Shown here: positions 6,777 to 13,954 of the stretch, piece by piece | How positions within the stretch are numbered: the first letter of the stretch is position 1 | Layout of the letters: every line of letters begins with the position of its first letter | Notes under the pieces: generated by a model | The model's input: the letters and a program-made list of their open reading frames with translations, nothing else | What the model was told of the DNA's origin: nothing | The model's database searches: none | Assembly: GCA_015064725.1 (NCBI GenBank) | Contig: SVRQ01000008.1 | Location: 1-64,000 of the forward strand | Origin: Oscillospiraceae bacterium | Lineage (GTDB): Bacteria > Bacillota > Clostridia > Oscillospirales > CAG-272 | DNA: 64,000 nucleotides | Reading direction: 5' to 3' | Program-made: the position numbers and the translations under genes

Positions 6777-9695
6777 ATGGCGAACACCGACGAAAATAAA
6801 ACTTCCGCCGGCGTTTTCGGCACTTCCGCCGATGAGCTTCTCCGCGGTCTTAACGCGCAGTACAAAGAAGACACCATCGTGAAGGATATCGCGGAAAATA
6901 ACGGCGATATCGACCCGGAACAGCTTGAAAACGCTGCCAACTCCGCTTTTGAAAGTGCTCAGATAGATATGAGCTCTCTTTCCGATGCGGAATTCAAGTT
7001 CCTTTTCGACAGCTACCTTGCATCTTCCCACTTTGATATGAGCTTGCGCGAATCCGACTACGAGAGCCTGCACAAGCACATTATCAATATCCAAAAAAAA
7101 TCCGGCGCAAAAACACTCTCCTACGATGAAATGAAGGAAAGCGTTTTTGACGGCTGCGCTCCCGCAAAGGGCGAAATGACCGAGGACGAAGAAACGGATA
7201 TTCCTTTTGCGGAGGAGCCGTTTGAACAAAAGACCTCCGAGGAAATGGAGCTTTTCCGCCCCGATACGGGAAGCTACGATATAGAGCCCCCTGCCGAGGA
7301 AGATATTCCCGAAGAGGAAACGCCTGCTTTTGCACAGGAAAAACCCAAAAAGCGCAAAAAGTCTATTTTTGCTTGGCTGCGTTCCCTTATGCACGAGGAT
7401 GACGAGGACGAGGACGAGCCTGAACCCGAACCTATTCCCGCGCCGGAGCCCGAGGTGTTCGACAAAGAGATGGAGCATACCGCGGAAACAACGGTATTCG
7501 ATACTCTTGCCGTGAGCGAAGCGTTTGATCCCGAAGAGCAGGGCGAGCTCGGCACGCAGGAGGACTTTGAAGAAGATACATATTCCGAGGAAGATATCGA
7601 GGATACCTTGAACGAGGAAGCGGAAGAGCTTCCCGAGGAAATTTCCGCCCAGCTTCCCGAGGAGATCTTCGAGGATGACGAGGAGATATACGACGACGAT
7701 ATTTCTCCCACGGAGGAAATACTTGAAAATCGCATAGAGGATACGTCCTTGCTCGATTCTTACGAGCCTGAGATAGAAGAACCCGAAGAGCTTCCCGATG
7801 ACGAGGAAGCGGTTACGGAAGAAGCCGATGCTATGATGACGGACACGGCTATGATGAAGGCATTCGGCATAGATTCCCACAAGGGAACGGAAAAAGATAT
7901 TCCGAAGGATATCTTTGACGAAACCGCATATACGACCCTTGAAACAACGGCTGAAAACGATTCCGCGGAAGAACCCGAGAACGAAGACCCGAACGAGTAC
8001 ACCTCTTTCGAGCAGAACAAGGAATTGTTTGCCGCTTACAAGCACAAATACAACTCCGTTCGCATCCGTATGGCGATCTGCGCCGTGTTTGCGGTATTGC
8101 TTTTCGCTATTGAAAATATAGGTATATTCGGTGCAAGCCTGCCCTCGTTTATGCAGACGGCGGCGGGATATGCAACGGTTGAATGGGCGCTCCTTTTCGT
8201 TTGCGCCGTACTTGTTTGCGAAAACCTTATTTCCGCGGCGAAGGCTCTTGCAAAATTTGAGTTTACCCCGGACAGTGTATTGCTTATCTCATTCTTTATG
8301 TCTATGGTTACATCTGCCGTTGCTATATTCGCAGGCGGCAACGATATGAAGATGTTCAATTTCCCCTTTGCAGTATGCGTTTTGTTCTGCTTGCTCGCAT
8401 CGTTCATTTCCGTGCGCAAGGAGATATTTACGTTCAAGATCATTTCTTCCAGAAAGAATAAATATGCCGTTACTCTTATGAAGAACGGCAAAAAATCTCC
8501 CGAAGCTGTTGAGTTTGCAGAGCATATGACGGAAAAAGCGCAGGCTTACAGCGTTGTAAACGCGGAATTTGTTGACGGTTACCTTGCAAGAAAGAGGGAA
8601 AGACCTTCTTCCTATAAAAAGCTTCGTATCCTTATCCCCGTTATATTCGCTGTGTCCGTTGCTTTCGGCTTCATTTTCGCATTCGTAGCGGAAGCCGGCG
8701 TTTACGGCAGCGTTTCCGGTGCATACGCGGCGTTCCTTATGTGTGCTCCTGCGGCTGTGTTCCTTTCCTATGAGCTTCCCGTTTATATAAGCTCTGTTCG
8801 TGCTTACTCCAACGCATCTGCCATCATCGGAGACGTTGCTCCCGAAATGGTGGAGAAAATGGCTGTTATCACTCTTTCGGATAACGATGCATTCGGCAAG
8901 GACGGCGTTCGCATCAAGGGCGTGAAGGTTATTGAAAACAACAAGATAGAAAACGTTATCCATTATGCTTATGCGGCTTGCTCCCTTGTAGGCGGTCCGC
9001 TTGCAAAAGTGTTCAAGCAGGCAACGCTCGATTACTCCGAGCCCGAAAACGTGGAGCTTCGCGTTCTTTCTGATATGGGTATAGATACGATGGTGGACGG
9101 CAAGCATATCGTTCTTGGCGTTCCGCAGTATATGGACGCGCAGTGCTTCCAGACCATCTATGAAACGGGTGACGAGCATTGGGAAGGAAAGACGAACAGA
9201 CGTATCCTTTATCTTGCCTGTGACGAAGAGATCATTGCGAAATTCTATATCGAATATAAGGTTTCCCCCGATTTTTATTATCTTGTTAAGCATCTTTCCG
9301 AAGCGGGCGTATGCGTTTCCGTTCGCTCCAACGATCCTTGCATAGATACGGAAATATTCTATAAGAATAAGCTTTCTCCCGAGGAATATCTCCTCAAGGT
9401 GATCAAGGGAGAGAAGGATGATACCGCAAGCAGACGCGTTAAGGCGAAGTCTACGGCTATCGTTTCCACGGGCTCCGTAAAGGGACTTGTAAGATCCATT
9501 CTTCTTTGCGACAGGATCCGCAAGGTATCCAAGATCAATTTCGTTGTAAAGGCGGTAGCTGCCCTTATCGGCGCTGTTATAATGGGTGTGCTCATATTCA
9601 CGGATACATATACGAACCTTTGGTCCGTATACCCCGCGCTCTTCCAGGCGTTCTGGGCAATACCTTTCTACCTCATTTCCAAGTTCTATATTTGA
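6777..9695 (+). CDS. Large acidic membrane protein resembling a degenerate P-type ATPase
   Basis: About 972 residues from the ATG at 6777, which follows GGAGG (a TTG at 6762 would include the ribosome binding site). Residues 1-415 are very rich in Glu and Asp and probably disordered. From about 432 there are some eight membrane segments. The order of elements then follows heavy-metal or cation P-type ATPases: a CAPAAVFLSYELP segment where CPCAL would be, about 37 residues later VITLSDNDAFGKD where the phosphorylation site DKTGT would be, an N-domain-like part, LSEAGVCVSVRSNDP where TGDN is expected (about 841), and a terminal pair of membrane helices. The catalytic aspartate and the GDGxND hinge are missing, so transport by ATP hydrolysis is unlikely. 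The fold assignment is inference; coding status is certain. Confidence 0.75.
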   Translation: MANTDENKTSAGVFGTSADELLRGLNAQYKEDTIVKDIAENNGDIDPEQLENAANSAFESAQIDMSSLSDAEFKFLFDSYLASSHFDMSLRESDYESLHKHIINIQKKSGAKTLSYDEMKESVFDGCAPAKGEMTEDEETDIPFAEEPFEQKTSEEMELFRPDTGSYDIEPPAEEDIPEEETPAFAQEKPKKRKKSIFAWLRSLMHEDDEDEDEPEPEPIPAPEPEVFDKEMEHTAETTVFDTLAVSEAFDPEEQGELGTQEDFEEDTYSEEDIEDTLNEEAEELPEEISAQLPEEIFEDDEEIYDDDISPTEEILENRIEDTSLLDSYEPEIEEPEELPDDEEAVTEEADAMMTDTAMMKAFGIDSHKGTEKDIPKDIFDETAYTTLETTAENDSAEEPENEDPNEYTSFEQNKELFAAYKHKYNSVRIRMAICAVFAVLLFAIENIGIFGASLPSFMQTAAGYATVEWALLFVCAVLVCENLISAAKALAKFEFTPDSVLLISFFMSMVTSAVAIFAGGNDMKMFNFPFAVCVLFCLLASFISVRKEIFTFKIISSRKNKYAVTLMKNGKKSPEAVEFAEHMTEKAQAYSVVNAEFVDGYLARKRERPSSYKKLRILIPVIFAVSVAFGFIFAFVAEAGVYGSVSGAYAAFLMCAPAAVFLSYELPVYISSVRAYSNASAIIGDVAPEMVEKMAVITLSDNDAFGKDGVRIKGVKVIENNKIENVIHYAYAACSLVGGPLAKVFKQATLDYSEPENVELRVLSDMGIDTMVDGKHIVLGVPQYMDAQCFQTIYETGDEHWEGKTNRRILYLACDEEIIAKFYIEYKVSPDFYYLVKHLSEAGVCVSVRSNDPCIDTEIFYKNKLSPEEYLLKVIKGEKDDTASRRVKAKSTAIVSTGSVKGLVRSILLCDRIRKVSKINFVVKAVAALIGAVIMGVLIFTDTYTNLWSVYPALFQAFWAIPFYLISKFYI

Positions 9696-9702
9696 TAAAA
9701 GA

Positions 9703-10092
9703 AAAAGGACAAGGAGTTTTTGGCGTGATACTCTTAACGGAGTATCACGCCAGTTCTATTCGCCTACGGCGAGTGATATTGCTACGCAGTGATATTCGGC
9801 TTACGCCGAGTGGTATTCGCTTCGCGAGTTTTAGAGGCGAATAGAATATCACTGTGAGGCGTAACCGAACAATATCACTGCCCGCAAGGGCAATATCACT
9901 CTTTGCGAAAGCAAAGAATATCACTTATAGACAGCAGAAAAAGAGAGAGTCTTACGGAATTTTGCTTCCGCATGACTCTCCCTTCTGGTTTATCGCCGGT
10001 TTCGCATTTGTTTTACAAATGCATCGGGCTGCGCCCATACTCCTATCTTATTTATCCGATAAGGACATCACCCGTTAAGCTCTTTGTCCTTA
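9703..10092. repeat. Hairpin array 2 with GTGATATT / AATATCACT separators, bounded by an inverted repeat
   Basis: A 390-base gene-free element. Its ends are AAGGACAAGGAG (9705-9716) and CTCTTTGTCCTT (10080-10091), complementary but for one G-U. Inside, a 12-bp hairpin GGCGTGATACTC / GAGTATCACGCC comes first, followed by small hairpins such as TTCGGCTTACGCCGA and CTTTGCGAAAGCAAAG. Separators read GTGATATT in the left half (two copies plus GTGGTATT) and AATATCACT in the right half (four copies). Beyond 9930 lie further stems: GAGAGTC/GACTCTC enclosing CGGAA/TTCCG, GCATTTG-TTTTA-CAAATGC and CTTAT-TTATCCG-ATAAG. The design matches the arrays at 745-965 and 33070-33258 but with a different separator word. 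Confidence 0.8.
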
Positions 10093-10098
10093 TTTTCT

Positions 10099-10362
10099 TC
10101 AAAGCTTTATCTCGTTATCATCGCCGCACAGCCAATCCATAGATACGCCGAGGGCTTTGGAAAACATACGAAGCTCCGCATCGCAAACGTGGCGCTGATT
10201 TTTCTCTATGCGGGAAATTATAAGCGGAGTTATCTCCATACCCATAAGCTGCATTTTGATAGCGAGATCATTCTGCGTCATAGGAGGCTTTTGCAACGCT
10301 CTTCCGAGTCTGACACGCTCCGCACATATATTACCTTTTATCAAAAATAAATTTTTTGCCAT
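10099..10362 (-). CDS. XRE-family transcriptional regulator
   Basis: About 87 residues, starting at the ATG at 10362 after GAGGTG. A helix-turn-helix of the Cro/CI type fills most of the protein: ERVRLGRA, MTQNDLAIKMQ, ITPLIISRIEKNQRHV and LRMFSKALGVSMDWLCG, the usual order of helices 1-5. There is no other domain, so it probably acts as a simple DNA-binding repressor. It is divergent from the small charged protein at 10504 with 141 AT-rich bases between them, so it may control both genes; that is inference. Confidence 0.85.
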   Translation of the reverse strand: MAKNLFLIKGNICAERVRLGRALQKPPMTQNDLAIKMQLMGMEITPLIISRIEKNQRHVCDAELRMFSKALGVSMDWLCGDDNEIKL

Positions 10363-10407
10363 ATTGCACCTCAAAACATCTATTTCGGATATTTTATGTA
10401 TTATATC

Positions 10408-10435
10408 TTGATTTTATATGAATTTTGTATATAAT
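10408..10435 (+). promoter_or_regulatory. Promoter of the small charged protein
   Basis: TTGATT (10408-10413), 16-base spacer, TATAAT (10430-10435). It lies in the divergent region shared with the XRE regulator. Confidence 0.55.
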
Positions 10436-10503
10436 TGTTAATAGGCAAGAGTTATAAAATCCACTCTAGACAGGAAAATAATTTTTTTGAAAGGAACACA
10501 AAA

Positions 10504-10788
10504 ATGCAAGATAAATCGAATAGCGCATCAAGAGAAGACATTGAATCTAAAAATGAAGCAAAACAAAAAGATAACGAAAGCAAGCGCCGTGCTATGGAGG
10601 AAGCTAAACGAGCATTTGGCAGAGCGCTTGCCGAAGCTTTTGCGGAAAGAATAGATGAAGAATTAGCTCAGGCAACAGACGTTGATGCTTCTGTCAGCGA
10701 TGACCATAAAAGAAAAATGAACCGTATATTCAGAGAAAACGCAGGCACGGAAAACGTGCCTTACCCCGAAGTTGACGATCCTGTTTGA
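10504..10788 (+). CDS. Small, highly charged hypothetical protein
   Basis: 94 residues from the ATG at 10504, preceded by GAAAGGA. The first 60 residues are Lys/Glu/Ala-rich and likely helical. The C-terminal part carries DDHKRKMNRIFREN and ends PYPEVDDPV. There is no membrane segment. I do not recognise the family. Its divergent arrangement with the XRE regulator and its own terminator suggest a small regulated gene, possibly one half of a regulator-target pair. Confidence 0.65.
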   Translation: MQDKSNSASREDIESKNEAKQKDNESKRRAMEEAKRAFGRALAEAFAERIDEELAQATDVDASVSDDHKRKMNRIFRENAGTENVPYPEVDDPV

Positions 10789-10803
10789 AATATAAATTTA
10801 TAG

Positions 10804-10836
10804 AAAAAAGCTTCCCTGTGCAAGGGAAGCTTTTTA
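10804..10836 (+). terminator. Terminator after the small charged protein
   Basis: A-tract, stem GCTTCCCT / AGGGAAGC, then TTTTT. It may also serve the opposing penicillin-binding protein gene, which ends at 10872. Confidence 0.85.
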
Positions 10837-10871
10837 TATTGGGGAGGTTTTGGGGGTTAGCCCTCCACTTT

Positions 10872-13454
10872 TTATTCATCGGGGAAATAGGTGGTTTCCT
10901 CGCTTGGTTCGGTTTTTGTAATACCGGGCGTTTCGGCTGTTGAAGCCGTTGCGGTGGTGCCGGGGGAGGCTGTTGCTTCGGACGTTTGCACGGAGGGGCG
11001 TGTTGTCACGGTGCTTTCCGTCTTGGCGGAACTGTGCGTTTGGGGTTCGGTCGTTGCTTGCGTCGTTTCTTCGGCGGTCTCTTCCAGAATATGCTCGCGG
11101 CAATATCGGTTATACGCTTTATCCTTTCCGGAGGTTCCGAAATATTCGCCCTTTTTTTGAAGAGAGGCGAAGAACGGAAGGTTTTCATCCAATGCGGGCT
11201 CGATGCCTATCGGCAAATATCTGTAAGTGTACTGTGAATCCGTTATTTTGAATTCGCAGGGAAAGGAGCGAGCCACTTTTAAGAGCGCGGTTTTTATTAT
11301 ATTTTCTTTCGGACATTTTTCGCAGGCGACGGCGTGCGTTATCTTATCGTATTCCACAAGGAAATGCGTGGAGCATTGCTCGCGCGGCTGTGTCCCTTTT
11401 TTGAAGTATCCCGTTTCTATCCTGTTTCCCCGTGGGTCGCTGTGGCACGCCTTTGCGGCAAGATGCCCGGAATCCACGCAGTAAGCGGAGGCGATCACAT
11501 TTTCGCTCGTTGCAAACTTTTTCGTATAAGAGGGAAGAGAGGAATAAACTTTTTTCATAATACCGTCAAAAACGGTACAGGCGGGGTTGTTTTTGTATTC
11601 CCCAACGTCGCGACCGTCGCGGTATCCACTCCATACGCCGCAAACGTAATCGGGAGTAAAGCCGATAAACCATCTGTCGCCGCCGGAGTTGGACGTTCCT
11701 GTTTTTCCTGCGACTTCTACATTGTTTGCAAGAGAAAGCCCCTTTGCCGTACCTTTCAGAACTACGTTTTTGAGAAGCCTCGTCATAATATCGGCACTTT
11801 CCTCGGAGATAAGGCGTTCGGCGTTTTCTCCGTGGGACAGCAGCAGCGCGCCTGCACTGTCATACACGGCGGTGTAGGTGTACGGCTTTTCAAATTCTCC
11901 GCCGCGCGTGAACATAGTGTAAGCTCCCGCCATATCGCGCACCGAAACCCCAAGGCTCGTGGCACCAAGGGCAAGGGGGGCTACCGCTACGTCGGAAAGT
12001 ATCTGTCCGTCCTCTCCCGCGGCACTTTCCACAAGCCCCGAAAGACCTGCTTTTTTGCAGAAATTAAAGGAATTCTGTACGCCTATTTTTTCAAGCACAC
12101 GCACAGCAACGGTATTGACGGAGTTCATTATAGCTTTGTTTACCGTGGTGAGCCCCGAATAAACGCGGGGATTGTTTTTTGGCCACAAGGTGTAGGAAGA
12201 TCCGTTTTTCGTAATGCTTACGGGAACGTCATCAAATACGGTCGCCCATGTGATAAGGTCTTTTTCCAGTGCGGGCGCATAAACGGATATCGGCTTCAGG
12301 CAAGAGCCGGGGGAACGGCGCGCTTTTGTGGCAAGGCAGAATGCGCGGTTGGCGCTTTTGCGCCCTCTGCCGCCCGCAACGGCACGCACAGCGCCCGTTT
12401 TGCCGTCGATTATAATTGCGGCACTGTCGGGAATGCCTTGTTCGTTGCGCGGAAAGTTTTTCGCGTTTGCGTAAAACTCATCTATCATATCCTGCATATC
12501 TTTGTCGAGCGTGGAATGGATGGATAGCCCGCCGGAGTAAACCTTTGCGCTCGCCATCTCGCGCGAGAGCCCGTAACATTCCGTAAGGTCGTTTATAACG
12601 TCTTCTATAAGCGCGTCAACGAACCAGGAGTATATTTCATCGGCGTGGGCGGAGCTTTCGCTTTCCGCGAGCGTTATCTGCTCGCAAAGCGCATTCTCGT
12701 ATTCCTGCTCCGATATAAAGCCCAGCTCTTCCATACGCGCAAGCACGGTCTGCCTTCGGGCTTTGTTGTTTTCGCTTTTCTTAACGGGATCGTAATAAGA
12801 CGGATTTTGAACTATGGCGGCAAGCGTTGCGGCTTCCGTAACGGAAACGTCGGACGCACTTTTGCCGAAGTATTTTTCGCACGCGGTCTCCACGCCGAAA
12901 CAGCCGGAGGAAAGATATACGTTGTTGAGGTACATTTCGAGTATATCGTCCTTGGATGTTGTTTTTTCAAGGCGGAGTGCGCGCATTATCTCCGTAAGCT
13001 TTCGCTTGACGGTGACTTGGCTTTCGCCCGTCAGATTTTTGATGAGCTGCTGCGTGATAGTGGAGCCGCCGTAGCTTTTCCCTCCGAAAAAGTTGAGTAT
13101 TGCGCCGAAAAGACGTTTTGGGTCTATACCGCAATGCTCGTAAAACCTGTGGTCTTCTATGGCGATAAAGGCTTTTTTTATATTCGGAGAGATGCTTTCG
13201 CCGTCTATCCAGATACGGTTTTCGGAGCCGTGCAGGCGCAAAAGCTCTTCTTCTGTGTCTTTTGTCGGCTTATAATATATTTTCGTCGTAAGTCCAAGTC
13301 CGCCTGCAAGCGCCCGAACGTCGAGGTCGGCATCGATATTTTTCATATATACGAAAAAAACGGAAGCGACCGCCGATGCGCTTAAAAAAGCGATCAAAAT
13401 ACAGGTCAGCAGGGTATAAGATATTCTTTTTAAGATTTTGTTTTTTCGCTTAAT
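10872..13454 (-). CDS. Class A penicillin-binding protein (PBP1a-like)
   Basis: About 860 residues. A bifunctional enzyme that polymerises lipid II and crosslinks peptidoglycan at the outer membrane face. One N-terminal membrane helix precedes the GT51 glycosyltransferase domain with catalytic Glu in IAIEDHRFYEH (about residue 100) and GGSTITQQL. The transpeptidase domain has SxxK as SCLK (about 384-387), SVN and KTGT. The last 65 residues form a Thr/Ser/Glu-rich tail, likely extracellular and disordered. No ATG or well-placed GTG/TTG precedes the membrane helix; AAAGAGGTG sits correctly for an ATT codon at 13454, in the same spacing as the ATG of the divergent gene. Start therefore probable ATT. 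Confidence 0.9.
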   Translation of the reverse strand: MKRKNKILKRISYTLLTCILIAFLSASAVASVFFVYMKNIDADLDVRALAGGLGLTTKIYYKPTKDTEEELLRLHGSENRIWIDGESISPNIKKAFIAIEDHRFYEHCGIDPKRLFGAILNFFGGKSYGGSTITQQLIKNLTGESQVTVKRKLTEIMRALRLEKTTSKDDILEMYLNNVYLSSGCFGVETACEKYFGKSASDVSVTEAATLAAIVQNPSYYDPVKKSENNKARRQTVLARMEELGFISEQEYENALCEQITLAESESSAHADEIYSWFVDALIEDVINDLTECYGLSREMASAKVYSGGLSIHSTLDKDMQDMIDEFYANAKNFPRNEQGIPDSAAIIIDGKTGAVRAVAGGRGRKSANRAFCLATKARRSPGSCLKPISVYAPALEKDLITWATVFDDVPVSITKNGSSYTLWPKNNPRVYSGLTTVNKAIMNSVNTVAVRVLEKIGVQNSFNFCKKAGLSGLVESAAGEDGQILSDVAVAPLALGATSLGVSVRDMAGAYTMFTRGGEFEKPYTYTAVYDSAGALLLSHGENAERLISEESADIMTRLLKNVVLKGTAKGLSLANNVEVAGKTGTSNSGGDRWFIGFTPDYVCGVWSGYRDGRDVGEYKNNPACTVFDGIMKKVYSSLPSYTKKFATSENVIASAYCVDSGHLAAKACHSDPRGNRIETGYFKKGTQPREQCSTHFLVEYDKITHAVACEKCPKENIIKTALLKVARSFPCEFKITDSQYTYRYLPIGIEPALDENLPFFASLQKKGEYFGTSGKDKAYNRYCREHILEETAEETTQATTEPQTHSSAKTESTVTTRPSVQTSEATASPGTTATASTAETPGITKTEPSEETTYFPDE

Positions 13455-13535
13455 AAAAATCACCTCTTTTTGAATATTGTGCCGTATATACGCCAATAAT
13501 ATTCGGTGAAAAAATCTGTAAAAAGAGGTGATTTT

Positions 13536-13922
13536 ATGGAACGTTCAAGGTTTGCTTCGGGAATGATGGCTTTTTTTGTTTTCCTTGTGCTTGTGGTGAG
13601 CGTGCTTACTATGAGCCTTTGCCTTGGCATAAAAAGAAGCGTGAAGAACGCCGTTTACGGTGCGGGCGGTGACGCCGTGCAGGCTGTTGCCGATGCACAG
13701 GACACAACAACTTCCGAAAATACGGATATTCCGAAAGCAATATTTTCCGCAATACTTTCCGAGGGGCAAATATATATTTACGATGTTTACGGTAAGCTTT
13801 ACGGTACTGTAAATGCTCATATGGAATTTTTGACGGAAAGCGATAGGGTCCTGCTTTCCGACGGGGTGGATTTTTACACGGAGGAGGAGCTTCGCTCGTT
13901 TGTCAACGATTTTGAGGAATAG
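13536..13922 (+). CDS. Single-pass membrane protein with BofC-like C-terminal domain
   Basis: 129 residues from the ATG at 13536 after AAAGAGGTGA. A basic N-terminus and one membrane helix (about residues 10-32) anchor it, with the rest outside. The last 50 residues (IYDVYGKLYGTVNAHMEF, then LLSDGVDFYTEEELRSFV) resemble the C-terminal domain of BofC, a forespore protein that restrains an intercompartmental sigma-K checkpoint protease in Bacillus. The likeness is by pattern only and the identification is tentative. It is divergent from the penicillin-binding protein gene with about 80 bases between start codons, so the two may be jointly controlled. Confidence 0.7.
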   Translation: MERSRFASGMMAFFVFLVLVVSVLTMSLCLGIKRSVKNAVYGAGGDAVQAVADAQDTTTSENTDIPKAIFSAILSEGQIYIYDVYGKLYGTVNAHMEFLTESDRVLLSDGVDFYTEEELRSFVNDFEE

Positions 13923-13954
13923 CAAAATATCCTGCATATGCAGGGTATTTTGCT
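13921..13954. terminator. Bidirectional terminator between the BofC-like gene and dnaE
   Basis: Stem AGCAAAATATCCTGC / GCAGGGTATTTTGCT with one G-U pair and a 4-base loop. It overlaps the stop codons of both convergent genes. Confidence 0.75.

Noticed and set aside
6129-8045. Long open frame (638 codons) on the minus strand
   Set aside because: It is antisense to rlmB and the acidic N-terminal part of the P-type-ATPase-like gene; the GAG/GAA-rich codons create stop-free antisense frames.
11334-12527. 397-codon plus-strand frame within the penicillin-binding protein gene
   Set aside because: It is a shadow of a gene with all catalytic motifs on the other strand.
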